Below, piece by piece: positions 52,208 to 61,677 of a stretch of DNA of 64,000 bases; within the stretch, counting starts at the first letter, position 1, and every line of letters starts with the position of its first letter. Source of the DNA: Companilactobacillus tucceti DSM 20183 (lineage in GTDB: Bacteria > Bacillota > Bacilli > Lactobacillales > Lactobacillaceae); the NCBI RefSeq assembly GCF_001434665.1, contig NZ_AZDG01000006.1:39894-103893 (forward strand). The letters run 5' to 3'. The notes under the pieces are model-generated. The model did no database searches and was not told where the DNA came from. It saw only the letters and a program-made list of their open reading frames with translations. A program made the translations under genes and the position numbers.

Positions 52208-53311
52208 CTAATAACCAGTACTTGAATAACCATATGTCGAACTATTTGAACCTGCTCTAGAGGTTGTCGAACGCTGTGAACCTATATTCTTAATTTCCTC
52301 ATCAGTTTTTGTTGTAGAAGAACTTTGAGTTGCAGGGTCATATTGTATATCACCTGTCTTAGCCTTTGACAAATCTAAGTTTTTACGAATAAAATCAGTT
52401 ACTCGTTGTAATTCGGATTTCTTCATAACTTCCATACTTTGGTCAGCTACTTGTGCACTAGTACCTTGTAAATGAGTTTCGGAAGTATTCTTTCTAACCG
52501 AATTATAATCCTTAGCAAGTTTTGTTAAATCATTAAAGGTCATATCCGTTTGTGTTTGATTGGCAATTGAGTTAATGAAGTATTGATTCAATAACGTCTT
52601 AACCGAACTACTCTTCTTCAATAGTGCTGTTAGAACAGCTCTTTGACGTGTCTGACGACCATAATCCCCTTGAGGATCATCATAACGCATTCTCGAATAT
52701 GCCAGAGCTTTTTTACCATTCATATGAGTTTTCTCACCATTAGTAAAAGTATAGCCTTGATATGTAAAAGTTAAAGTTGGAGTCACATCAACTCCCCCAG
52801 CTCGGTCAATGACTTTTTCCATACCGCCCATATTAATAAGTGCATAATAATCAATTGGAACATTCAATAACTTTTGAACAGTTGTGATGGCGGTCTTAGC
52901 TTGACCATAAGAATAAGCTGCATTTATTTTAGCAGGTGAATCCTTCTGATAACCTGGAATATTAACGGCCGTATCACGAGGAATACTTGTAATAGTAGTT
53001 TTATTAGTTGATGGATTTAACGTTATAACCATCATACTATCGGTTCTACCTTTATAATCTCTTCCCAATGCACCGGTATCTGTTCCCATTAAGAGAATAG
53101 ATATCGGTTTTTTTTCTTGTAACTCTTTACTTACATTTCGTTGTTTAGTCACACCAGATGGTGTAAATGAGCTGTTTACAGCATTTTTTACATTACGATA
53201 TTTGGTCATACCGTATGCTGATCCCCCCAAAACTATTAACAAAATTAATACTAGAAATACATTTCTTAATGTATGTTTCTTTTTTCCTTTATTTCTATGA
53301 CTATTACCCAT
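52208..53311 (-). CDS. LytR-CpsA-Psr (LCP) family glycopolymer ligase
   Basis: This 367-residue protein has one N-terminal transmembrane helix (about 15-35) and an extracellular LCP domain with MGTDTGALGRDYKGRTDSM, ITSIPRDTAVNIPG and ALAYSRMRYDDPQGDYGRQTR. LCP enzymes attach capsule or teichoic-acid chains from lipid carrier to peptidoglycan. It is the last gene of the exopolysaccharide operon and starts 3 nt after wzx, with the ribosome site inside the wzx end. The C-terminus is a Ser/Thr tail. Confidence 0.92.
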   Translation of the reverse strand: MGNSHRNKGKKKHTLRNVFLVLILLIVLGGSAYGMTKYRNVKNAVNSSFTPSGVTKQRNVSKELQEKKPISILLMGTDTGALGRDYKGRTDSMMVITLNPSTNKTTITSIPRDTAVNIPGYQKDSPAKINAAYSYGQAKTAITTVQKLLNVPIDYYALINMGGMEKVIDRAGGVDVTPTLTFTYQGYTFTNGEKTHMNGKKALAYSRMRYDDPQGDYGRQTRQRAVLTALLKKSSSVKTLLNQYFINSIANQTQTDMTFNDLTKLAKDYNSVRKNTSETHLQGTSAQVADQSMEVMKKSELQRVTDFIRKNLDLSKAKTGDIQYDPATQSSSTTKTDEEIKNIGSQRSTTSRAGSNSSTYGYSSTGY

Positions 53312-53314
53312 ATA

Positions 53315-54748
53315 TTACTCCCCCAAAAAAGTATGGTTTAAAATCAATTTTTTGATTTTTAAAATCATTTTTGTTTTAAATAAAGCCAAAAAAATTATAT
53401 AAATAAATATACCTACAAAGACTTCAAATATTATCATAATCCACGAATGTTTCAACATGATATTCATAAAAAAGACAACAATGAACATTGCTATTCCTGC
53501 TATAAAAAATTTCAAACTGTCCTCAAATAAACGATGATAATTAATTTGGCTTCTTATATACCACAATTGATAAGCAGTCACCGCAAACTCCGATAACACA
53601 GTTGCTATAGCTGCACCAATGGCCTCAAAAATCATAATAAGCGGAACATCCATTATTAAATTGACAATTATCCCATATATGACAGACCTCGTATAAAATT
53701 TAGTTTGATTGGTTGGAAAAAGGTATTGAGTTCCGATAACATTATTCCACGCTATAAATACAATTACCATCGATTCCACCATCATTACTGGAATAACACT
53801 ATTAAACTTTGATGTGAAGAATAGTGGTACAAATTCACTGGCTATAGCAGCAAGACCAAACATCATTGGTATCGAGATCAGAGATACAAACGAAAAACTA
53901 CTATACAGCAAATCCTTTGTCTTTTCATTCTGTCCCTTAGCGAATGCATTAGCCACATGTGGCATTATTACTGTACCCGTTGCCGTGACAATTGCTAAAA
54001 TCATTTTTACTATTTTATCAGATTGATCAAAAAAGCCCGAAACTTGTACATTATCAATAATTCCAAGTAGAGTTTTATTAATTATTACATAAATCTGCGT
54101 AGAAATTTGTGGAACAAATAAAATTAATGATGGCATGATATGCTTAACTATATTTATATTAGAAAAATCAGGTGCATATATATACCTCTTTAAATCCGGA
54201 AATAAAGTCAGATTCCCTACAATCAATGATAAAGAAACAATAAAAATATACGTCAACAAATCATTTGAAGTTTTCACAAAAATGAAAATCAAAATCAGTG
54301 TTGATATTTTAACAACTATATTTCTTAGAACAGTAACCGCAAAGTTTTCTACTCCCATAAAAAACCATGCTATATCTGCCATAGCAGCCAAAATAGATAT
54401 TGCCTGTGCTAAATAATAGACTTGAAATTCATTATTTAATAACATGAATACTCCAAACAAAAGGAATGAAATAGAAAATGTTATTAATCTCACCAATGAA
54501 ATCTCATAGAAGGTTTCGGACAACTTCTTCTTATTATCTCTAACGAATGCTACCTGCCTATTACCATACAAGTTTGTTCCTAAACTTCCCATCAAGATAA
54601 AGAACTGAATTATAGAATTAGTATATGAATTTATTCCTACTCCTTGAGGACCTAACACCCTTGCTAAATATGGAATTGTAATAAAGGGAACTAGAAGAAC
54701 AAATACCTGATACGAGACATTGTACAAATAATTTTTAATAACTTTCAT
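53315..54748 (-). CDS. Wzx-type polysaccharide flippase (MOP superfamily)
   Basis: This 477-residue protein has about 12-14 hydrophobic helices. The N-terminus (PFITIPYLARVLGPQGVGIN) is typical of Wzx/RfbX repeat-unit flippases. It should move lipid-linked repeat units across the membrane for the Wzy polymerase at 55893. Confidence 0.88.
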   Translation of the reverse strand: MKVIKNYLYNVSYQVFVLLVPFITIPYLARVLGPQGVGINSYTNSIIQFFILMGSLGTNLYGNRQVAFVRDNKKKLSETFYEISLVRLITFSISFLLFGVFMLLNNEFQVYYLAQAISILAAMADIAWFFMGVENFAVTVLRNIVVKISTLILIFIFVKTSNDLLTYIFIVSLSLIVGNLTLFPDLKRYIYAPDFSNINIVKHIMPSLILFVPQISTQIYVIINKTLLGIIDNVQVSGFFDQSDKIVKMILAIVTATGTVIMPHVANAFAKGQNEKTKDLLYSSFSFVSLISIPMMFGLAAIASEFVPLFFTSKFNSVIPVMMVESMVIVFIAWNNVIGTQYLFPTNQTKFYTRSVIYGIIVNLIMDVPLIMIFEAIGAAIATVLSEFAVTAYQLWYIRSQINYHRLFEDSLKFFIAGIAMFIVVFFMNIMLKHSWIMIIFEVFVGIFIYIIFLALFKTKMILKIKKLILNHTFLGE

Positions 54749-54777
54749 AAAAACTCCTGATTAGCAAAGAAAATCAA

Positions 54778-55896
54778 TTACAATTTTCTATATTGATTTA
54801 ACAATCTTTTCTCCATCATTGACCAACTGAAATGGTCCATATATACTTTTTGATTATTCTTTTTAAATTTCTCTAATTTAGAGTAATTTAATACATTAAG
54901 TAAACTTTCGAAATCATTTTCATTATAATCAATCGAATAACCTACATTATATGCATCAACAAGATTATCAATACCTGTACCTTTTGCCACCACTATTGGC
55001 TTTCCTAATAATAAAGATTCATAAAATTTATTTGGAGCAGAATATTTATGATTAGTAATAGTGGGATTATAAATTGCTACCATCATATCCGACATTTTAG
55101 ATATTGCTAATCCATCCTTATAAGGAACCTTACCATAAAATCTAACGTTTCCATTTCTCTTATCTTTTATATTATCAACAATTTTTTCATTGCCAAATCC
55201 CGCTATATGTAAAAAAATATCATTTCTCCTTCGAGAAATATCTATTAATTCATCCAAAAATCTATTAGGTGTTAAAGATCCAACGAACGAAATATTAATT
55301 TTTCCCTTTCGGTAAAGTTTATAATATTTATTAGATACTTCAGTTGCATTAATATCTGGTGTATTATAAATCGTTAAAAGACTTTTAGGATGGGAGCCTT
55401 TGATTTGTGCTTTACGGGAATCAATAGGCAATATTACAGAGTCACTTTTATCAATTACAAAATTTTCGATTTTTTTTACTAAGGGCTTGAATATACTAGG
55501 AACTGGAAAGGCATCCGCATAATAATCATAGATATCATATGTCATTTTTTTATTAAAAATCTTAGAAAAAAACAGACATGTCAACCCCGTATCTAAATTT
55601 ACCGATTGTATTATATCTATCTTTTCATTATTCTTTAATAACTTAAAAAATAATCTTATATTGAACTTAACTAAAGGAAATAGGTTCTTAAGACCACTTC
55701 CAAAAGCTCCTTTTATACCCATTTCTTCAACATTAACATTATTACTTACACTAAAAGTTGAATCGTTATTATTACTCCTATCCCATCCAATACCTGATAC
55801 TCTAAATCCATTATTGCTTAAAAACTTCATTTGCTTTTCTGCTCTAGGATCAGGATTAAACGGATTACTTGCTACAAACCATACGCTTTTTTTCAA
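54778..55896 (-). CDS. Glycosyltransferase, GT-B fold (GT4-like)
   Basis: This 372-residue cytoplasmic enzyme has the C-terminal donor-binding pattern typical of GT4: NISFVGSLTPNRFLDELIDI, then KYSAPNKFYESLLLGKPIVV. It starts with MKKSVWFVASNPFNPDPRAE. It overlaps the wzy stop by 4 nt. The transferred sugar is unknown. Confidence 0.82.
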   Translation of the reverse strand: MKKSVWFVASNPFNPDPRAEKQMKFLSNNGFRVSGIGWDRSNNNDSTFSVSNNVNVEEMGIKGAFGSGLKNLFPLVKFNIRLFFKLLKNNEKIDIIQSVNLDTGLTCLFFSKIFNKKMTYDIYDYYADAFPVPSIFKPLVKKIENFVIDKSDSVILPIDSRKAQIKGSHPKSLLTIYNTPDINATEVSNKYYKLYRKGKINISFVGSLTPNRFLDELIDISRRRNDIFLHIAGFGNEKIVDNIKDKRNGNVRFYGKVPYKDGLAISKMSDMMVAIYNPTITNHKYSAPNKFYESLLLGKPIVVAKGTGIDNLVDAYNVGYSIDYNENDFESLLNVLNYSKLEKFKKNNQKVYMDHFSWSMMEKRLLNQYRKL

Positions 55897-56957
55897 TTAG
55901 GTTTACTCCTTTCAAAATTAGATTTCAAAAACGTGTCTCTATTAATAAAAAGAAGTAATATTGGCAATAATACTATTTGATGCCTCAGCATTGATCCAAT
56001 ATCAGGTTCAAAAAAAGCCTGAACACTAATCATTCCAATAAGAAAATATAACTTATAATCCATTAAGTCGTCCTTGTTCTTCAAAATAGATCTAAATGTT
56101 ATCCAGACAATAATCCAGATCCATAAATAATAAATAATTTCATTACTAGAATTGATACCATTAATTGGAATGAAAATATTTAATAACCCATACAAAAAAT
56201 TTAAGAAGTCCGTCAATATATTGCTATTAATTAATGGATTATTAATAATAGTATTTGAGTTTACATCCATTACTCGCCATACATTTACACTATATCTATA
56301 ATTAGATAAAAAATTTCCAGTAACAAAATTATAAGATAATTCCATACAAATAATTATTAAAAAATAACAAGCTATCCAACTCCAAAGATTTGTATGTTTA
56401 TTTCTAGCAACAAAGTAAAATAATATTGATAGGACAAATATTAAAATCCAATATGTCCTAAAGAAAATTCCATATATTAATATAAAAATCAGCAAATTAT
56501 ATTTCAAAGACTTAGATGTAGAGATCAACAATACAAAGTCCATTAAAATAAATACTACCAATTCTTTAGAAAATTGTGCAGCATATGCACCATAGAATAT
56601 GCTAAACATAAATAACAAAATAAGATTATTATATTTTGAAAAATCAATTTTATATTTAATTACTATTATTAAATATAACGCTAAAAAAACAATCCACGAA
56701 AAAAATGATTCCATGAAATATGACGTATCGTAATTAAAATTAAGAGCCGTAAAGAACTTGGCCGTATTTGCAAAACTTCTATCTGTATTCAAGTAGTTGT
56801 TTTGCATATATGTCCTTATTACCAAATTATCATTATAAAAATAACTTGGTAATAAATTACGACATTCGTTAAAAAACAACAAAGAAAATATTAAAAAAAT
56901 ACAATTTATAATTGCTGTAAACAGAGTTCTATTTAATTTACTTTCATTTTTTATCAT
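55893..56957 (-). CDS. Wzy-type polysaccharide polymerase
   Basis: This 354-residue protein has 9-10 hydrophobic helices and low similarity to any named family. Its place between two glycosyltransferases and wzx, and its EpsG/O-antigen-polymerase-like topology, support the call. It overlaps both neighbours by 4 nt. Base composition is especially AT-rich, as is usual for the serotype-specific part of such loci. Confidence 0.7.
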   Translation of the reverse strand: MIKNESKLNRTLFTAIINCIFLIFSLLFFNECRNLLPSYFYNDNLVIRTYMQNNYLNTDRSFANTAKFFTALNFNYDTSYFMESFFSWIVFLALYLIIVIKYKIDFSKYNNLILLFMFSIFYGAYAAQFSKELVVFILMDFVLLISTSKSLKYNLLIFILIYGIFFRTYWILIFVLSILFYFVARNKHTNLWSWIACYFLIIICMELSYNFVTGNFLSNYRYSVNVWRVMDVNSNTIINNPLINSNILTDFLNFLYGLLNIFIPINGINSSNEIIYYLWIWIIVWITFRSILKNKDDLMDYKLYFLIGMISVQAFFEPDIGSMLRHQIVLLPILLLFINRDTFLKSNFERSKPN

Positions 56958-58006
56958 TGATTAAGCTTTTCATATGCGTTAACATATTTTCCTATCATTT
57001 TTTCCTTTGAAAACTTCTTTCTTATTATTTCATTTGCCTTCGGACCAACTTTTTTTTCAAAATTTTTAAACTTGGATAAAAAATCAATTTCATTATTAAA
57101 AATATATCCATCGCTGGCATCTGTTATAACATTTTTGTTCCCAATAATATTTGTGACAAAACAGATTTTTGAAAAAAACATTGCTTCCAGTAATGATATT
57201 GGTAAGCCCTCCCATTTTGAAGTTAGAATGAAATATTCATAAGGTTGAATTAGTCTTAAAACTGATGATCTTTTTAACCACCCTGTTACTTCGATATTTT
57301 TTGCCGTCAACAGATTCCGTTGAGGTCCATCTCCAACCCAAACAAACTTAGTATTAGGTAATCTTTTAGCAATACTATTAAATAATTTAGGATTTTTTTG
57401 ATCACTTATTCTGCCAATTGTAAAAATAACTTTTTGAGTATTAGAATTCTTTGTTTCGTAATTCAAAAGTTCTTTACTATTGACTGAGTTATTGATGAAT
57501 ATAGCATTTTTTGTCACTTTTTCACTCTCAATATACTCTCCATAACTACAGGCAATTGTGGTTGCATTCTTTTTTCCCAGAATTCTTTCTAATTGAAAAT
57601 ATATTTTTGCTTTGAGCTTCATTTCACCATTACCCGAGTCTAAGAACGAATAACCATGTGGCGTATAAAAAACTTTTTGCTTTCCATTATATTTTATTAA
57701 TCTACCAATGCCCCCCGCCTTTGACGAATGCAAATGTATAATATCTGGTTTTAATGAATTAATATATCTATTTACTTCACAATAGGCTGCGAAATCTTTG
57801 CATAAGTTCATACCTCTTGTAAAATTATTTATTCTAATAAGTTTTACTCTTTTATCAAAATAATTTTGAAAATTCTCAGGTGTTTGCTTTCTTTTACCAT
57901 ATAATATATATACATCATACTTTCCAACTAGTCCTGAAGTTAAATCAGCTAAATATGTAAATACTCCACCACCAAACGCTTCTACCACATGTACAATTTT
58001 TTTCAT
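56954..58006 (-). CDS. Glycosyltransferase family 4
   Basis: This 350-residue GT4 enzyme begins with KIVHVVEAFGGGVFTYLADL, the acceptor-side glycine loop. It carries FTIGRISDQKNPKLFNSIAK and EYFILTSKWEGLPISLLEAM, with the EGLPISLLEAM donor motif. It probably adds the second or third sugar of the repeat unit. The start overlaps nothing; 23 nt separate it from the priming transferase. Confidence 0.87.
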   Translation of the reverse strand: MKKIVHVVEAFGGGVFTYLADLTSGLVGKYDVYILYGKRKQTPENFQNYFDKRVKLIRINNFTRGMNLCKDFAAYCEVNRYINSLKPDIIHLHSSKAGGIGRLIKYNGKQKVFYTPHGYSFLDSGNGEMKLKAKIYFQLERILGKKNATTIACSYGEYIESEKVTKNAIFINNSVNSKELLNYETKNSNTQKVIFTIGRISDQKNPKLFNSIAKRLPNTKFVWVGDGPQRNLLTAKNIEVTGWLKRSSVLRLIQPYEYFILTSKWEGLPISLLEAMFFSKICFVTNIIGNKNVITDASDGYIFNNEIDFLSKFKNFEKKVGPKANEIIRKKFSKEKMIGKYVNAYEKLNQ

Positions 58007-58029
58007 AATTATCCCCTAATTTTAGTCTA

Positions 58030-58704
58030 TCAATATGCACTATTTGGCATTACAAACACACCTATAGTTTTAAACATTATATACAAATCAAACATTAATC
58101 CACGATGATTTATATACTTCAAGTCCAATTGAACCATCTCAGGAAAACCAACATCATTACGGCCGCTAATTTGCCACAATCCAGTACAACCAGGCTTTAC
58201 AACCAAACGCTGTTTATCGTAATCTGTATAGTCTTTAACCTCACGGGGCAACGGTGGTCTCGGACCTACTAAACTCATATTCCCCAGTAAAACATTAACT
58301 AACTGAGGAAGCTCATCAATGCTATATTTACGAATAAATCGTCCGACTTTAGTAACTCTAGGATCGTCTTTCATTTTAAACATGGCACCTTCAACTTCAT
58401 TCTCAGAAAGTAACTCTTTCAAATGTTCATCAGCATGTACTTCCATCGATCTAAACTTATACATCTTAAACGGTTCTTGTTTTTTTCCTAAACGAACCTG
58501 TGAATAAAATACCGACCCCTTCGAATCTTCAAGTTTTATGGCAATTGCCACAATTAAAAATAATGGTGACAATAATATTAGCCCTAAAAAACTAGCGACA
58601 AAATCAAATATCCTTTTAATCGCTTTATAAACATATCGTCTATTTTGGTAAGCAGGATCAATTGATAAATTATTATTATTATTACTACCATCAAAATACT
58701 CCAT
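58030..58704 (-). CDS. Undecaprenyl-phosphate sugar phosphotransferase (priming transferase)
   Basis: This protein has about 224 residues and starts at ATG 58704 behind AAGGGG; an upstream TTG is less likely. One N-terminal membrane helix (about 40-60) is followed by the bacterial sugar-transferase domain with KLEDSKGSVFYSQVRLGK, MYKFRSME, LPQLVNVLLGNMSLVGPRPP and KPGCTGLWQISGRN. It starts repeat-unit synthesis by loading the first sugar-1-phosphate on the lipid carrier. Gal-1-P or Glc-1-P is most usual, but it cannot be told here. Confidence 0.92.
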   Translation of the reverse strand: MEYFDGSNNNNNLSIDPAYQNRRYVYKAIKRIFDFVASFLGLILLSPLFLIVAIAIKLEDSKGSVFYSQVRLGKKQEPFKMYKFRSMEVHADEHLKELLSENEVEGAMFKMKDDPRVTKVGRFIRKYSIDELPQLVNVLLGNMSLVGPRPPLPREVKDYTDYDKQRLVVKPGCTGLWQISGRNDVGFPEMVQLDLKYINHRGLMFDLYIMFKTIGVFVMPNSAY

Positions 58705-58734
58705 ATCCTTATTCCCCTTTATCAATCGAATTAT

Positions 58735-59520
58735 CTAAAACAACCAGAATCTCTTTCTCTTCTTAGTTAATTCAGAAATACGAACATAATCTGTATCCCC
58801 AACATCATCGCCATTGATGATGTTTTTTGCATTTATATTAAATTGTTGGGCCTTATTTCTTCCTTCTTCGCGTTCTAACTTATCAAAGGCCTCTTTCATC
58901 AAGTACCTTCGTCCCTTAAAGTTATGTGCATCCGAAGCAAAAACAAATCCCAAGTTTGCTTTGATAATTTGCTCAGTTAATTCTTGAACGTGTTTCCCAA
59001 ACACACCCAAGTAACTACTACTAGTCAGTTGAGTCAAACAACCCATTTTTACAAATTCATACAATTTATCTGGTTTTTCTTGAAAGCCCAAATTTCTCTC
59101 CGGATGGGCGATAACTGGTACTATTCCCCTAGTGGTCAAATCAAAAATCATATCGGCCGTATATTCAGGAATCCCATTATGTGGCAATTCCAATAACAAA
59201 TATCGATTGGTTTCATCCATAAATAAAACGTCATCTTCAACTATGGCCGAAATCAACTCACCAGTCAAATGAACTTCCTGCCCTGCAAAAACAGTCAACG
59301 ATATCTGATTGCTATCTAGTTTCTTTTGAAACTCATTAGTCTTTTCTATTACATCTTGCTTATGATTAACATATTCACCATCCATATGATGTGGTGTCAA
59401 AAGTGCATGACTAATACCTTGATCTACAGCCACCCTAGCCAAATCCAGCGACATCTGTAAATCCTTAGATCCATCATCAACTCCTGGCAAAATATGGCAA
59501 TGCAAATCAATTAATTTCAT
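58735..59520 (-). CDS. PHP-type protein-tyrosine phosphatase (CpsB/Wzb)
   Basis: This 261-residue metal-dependent phosphatase has LIDLHCHILPGVDDGSKD, LLTPHHMDGEYVN, FAGQEVHL and VIAHPERN. In pneumococcal-type loci it dephosphorylates the kinase CpsD, controlling chain length. It overlaps the kinase gene by 4 nt. Confidence 0.92.
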   Translation of the reverse strand: MKLIDLHCHILPGVDDGSKDLQMSLDLARVAVDQGISHALLTPHHMDGEYVNHKQDVIEKTNEFQKKLDSNQISLTVFAGQEVHLTGELISAIVEDDVLFMDETNRYLLLELPHNGIPEYTADMIFDLTTRGIVPVIAHPERNLGFQEKPDKLYEFVKMGCLTQLTSSSYLGVFGKHVQELTEQIIKANLGFVFASDAHNFKGRRYLMKEAFDKLEREEGRNKAQQFNINAKNIINGDDVGDTDYVRISELTKKRKRFWLF

Positions 59521-60260
59521 TTTTTCTTCTCAGCTCCATAATAACCACCGTAATATCCACCATAATATCCGGAATATTTTTCTTTAGTTACTCGATTCAT
59601 GATTACGCCTAAAATATTGGCATGAACTGTTTCTAAAGCCTGTTTAGCATGTGCTACACCTGCTTTTTCAGCAATACCTTGTGGAACAACCATAATTACG
59701 CCATCAACTTGGGCAGCTAGAACTTGAGCATCAGTTACGGAATTAGCTGGTGGAGCATCCAATATCAACAAATCCGATTTATCTTCAAGCCTTGTCAATA
59801 GATCTTTTGTACGCATACTTCCCAACAATTCAGAAGGATTAGGAGGAATTGGTCCACTTGTAATGACAAATAAATTATTAACCATTGTAGGTTGAATAAT
59901 TTCTTCAAATGAAGCATTACCCAATAAATAACTGGATAATCCTACTCTATTACTGACATTAAAGATTTTATGGACTGTAGGTCTTCTTAGATCAGCATCC
60001 ATTAGAATGACCTTTTCACCTTGATTGGCCCAAGTTACGGCCACATTATTACTGACAGTCGATTTACCTTCTGATGGTGCAGAAGATGTAAATAAAATCG
60101 ACTTTAATTTTTTATCAACTGATGAAAACTGAATATTTATTCTAATAGTATTAAATTGCTCAGATGTAGCACTGGTCGGATCATCATAAGTAATTAATCC
60201 AACACCATGCTTCAAGCTATATTTATCTAATTTTTTAGTCTTACTTTTAAATAATGGCAT
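59517..60260 (-). CDS. Bacterial tyrosine kinase (CpsD/Wze)
   Basis: This 247-residue cytoplasmic kinase has Walker A near 58-69 (TSSAPSEGKST), Walker A' VILMDADLRRP and Walker B DLLILDAPP. The C-terminal tyrosine cluster YSGYYGGYYGGYYG is where it autophosphorylates. It needs the membrane protein encoded just upstream for activity. Confidence 0.94.
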   Translation of the reverse strand: MPLFKSKTKKLDKYSLKHGVGLITYDDPTSATSEQFNTIRINIQFSSVDKKLKSILFTSSAPSEGKSTVSNNVAVTWANQGEKVILMDADLRRPTVHKIFNVSNRVGLSSYLLGNASFEEIIQPTMVNNLFVITSGPIPPNPSELLGSMRTKDLLTRLEDKSDLLILDAPPANSVTDAQVLAAQVDGVIMVVPQGIAEKAGVAHAKQALETVHANILGVIMNRVTKEKYSGYYGGYYGGYYGAEKKK

Positions 60261-60268
60261 TAGTTTAC

Positions 60269-61048
60269 CTAGACCCTTCTGTGATTTCTAGATGAAAATT
60301 CACTGTTGTTCATTGGTACTTGTAAGTCCTTATGTTCAGCAGTACGTTCAATATCTTTTTGATCAATCTCACTAACAATTCCTAAACTGGTTAAGCCTAA
60401 ATCGTCAGTTAAGAAACTTTCATCACTCACTGTTCGATCTGTTAATTCACGAATAAAGGCTAATGCTATCCCCAATATCAATCCTAAAATGATTCCCGCC
60501 AAAATATTTAACGTCTTACGAGGGCTTACTGGTTTAGTATTCGTCTCAGCCTCAGAAACAATTGAAACATTATTGACACTCATGATCTTAACGACCTTTT
60601 TCTTAAAAACCTTTGCCGTTTCATTAGCAATTGCAGCTGCTGTTCCTGCATCGGTTGACTTCGCCGTTACTGAAAATACTTGAGAGTTTTGAGAATTACT
60701 AATTGATAGTGAATCTTTCAATGCACTCATTGATCCAGGATATCCAGGGTAATCTCTAATCTGCTTATTCACATCCCTTAAAACAGTTGGGCTAGTAATA
60801 ATGTCCTTATATGTACTGATCATTTGCACGTCAGCTTGCACTTGTTGAAACTGTGCCGCCTGCATGTCTGATGATAACTTACGATTAACCAAAATCTCTG
60901 TTGTGGCGCTATACTTAGGCGTCATAACAAAAAAAGTCACAAAAATTGCGGCCAGCGTTACAACTAATGTTGTCCCGGCTATAGCCCTTATATGTTTACG
61001 TAGTATGCCAAATATTTGAATCATACTGATAGTTTGTTCTGATCCCAC
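60269..61048 (-). CDS. Wzz/CpsC-type chain-length regulator and kinase activator
   Basis: This 259-residue protein has two transmembrane helices (about 19-40 and 180-202) around an extracellular loop, with the GNVR-less short layout of CpsC. It starts at GTG 61048, 5 nt after AGGAGG. The proline-containing SPRKTLNILAGIILG precedes helix 2. The cytoplasmic tail should activate the kinase. It is the first gene of the operon. Confidence 0.9.
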   Translation of the reverse strand: MGSEQTISMIQIFGILRKHIRAIAGTTLVVTLAAIFVTFFVMTPKYSATTEILVNRKLSSDMQAAQFQQVQADVQMISTYKDIITSPTVLRDVNKQIRDYPGYPGSMSALKDSLSISNSQNSQVFSVTAKSTDAGTAAAIANETAKVFKKKVVKIMSVNNVSIVSEAETNTKPVSPRKTLNILAGIILGLILGIALAFIRELTDRTVSDESFLTDDLGLTSLGIVSEIDQKDIERTAEHKDLQVPMNNSEFSSRNHRRV

Positions 61049-61105
61049 TTCGTCCTCCTAATAAATCCCAAAATATATATAAATTAATCCTAATACATAT
61101 AAGAA

Positions 61106-61137
61106 AGTATAGACCTGTTGACATATTGCGACAATAT
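61106..61137 (-). promoter_or_regulatory. Promoter of the exopolysaccharide operon with overlapping palindrome
   Basis: On the minus strand TTGTCG (61129-61134), 17-bp spacer, TATACT (61106-61111). ATATTG-CGA-CAATAT (61123-61137) is a palindrome over the -35, a likely operator. The leader to the GTG at 61048 is about 50 nt. Confidence 0.6.
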
Positions 61138-61235
61138 ATCAAATTAAATTAGCATTAAAGAAGCGTTTCCAATATTTTGAATATACATATTCGTAGTCTT
61201 CTTACTAAAAAATCATTATAAAAGATAATTTTTTA

Positions 61236-61529
61236 TCAGAACTTACTTATCTCCCTTCGAAATTGCATTTTTAATCCATCTCTGTGAAAAGCCATAAGTA
61301 TGCGATAATAGATACCTTTAACCTCAATCAAGTCATTTGCCATATTGATCTTGTCCCCTTTAACCACAGATCCTACTATTTGGCGCTGTTCAAGGTTATT
61401 GGTTGGTACCGTATCACTTAATTTAGTGACAATATAATTGTTAACACTGCGATTTTCACGACTGGCATCTTCTGCTATTCAGTCGTACAAATCTTTGTCT
61501 AATCTTAATGCTATTGTTTTATCTGCCAT
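61236..61529 (-). pseudogene. Ribbon-helix-helix DNA-binding protein, interrupted by TGA at codon 17
   Basis: The frame reads MADKTIALRLDKDLYD, a TGA, then IAEDASRENRSVNNYIVTKL, for a total of 97 codons to TGA 61238-61236. This is an Arc/CopG-type N-terminus in which a Trp (TGG) is expected at the stop, as in the family pattern 'L.DW(I/L)'. The C-terminal part (KGDKINMANDLIEVKGIYYR) is otherwise intact. A single point mutation seems to have inactivated it. Confidence 0.7.
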
Positions 61530-61584
61530 GGCTTCATTATATCAAAGTAAAATCATAATAATATTGACAAATTGTAAAAAAATA

Positions 61585-61617
61585 GAACAAAACATGCTCG
61601 AAGGCTATGTTCTGTTC
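61585..61617. repeat. Short hairpin related to family 1 outer stems
   Basis: GAACAAAACAT (61585-61595) pairs with ATGTTCTGTTC (61607-61617), one mismatch, around GCTCGAAGGCT. It looks like a family 1 element reduced to its outer stem (compare 29030-29043 and 29127-29140). Confidence 0.55.
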
Positions 61618-61677
61618 CACGTTTAGACTGCCAATTTATACTGTTCTAGGGTTATGTCCTAACTTCTTTTCCTGTAT

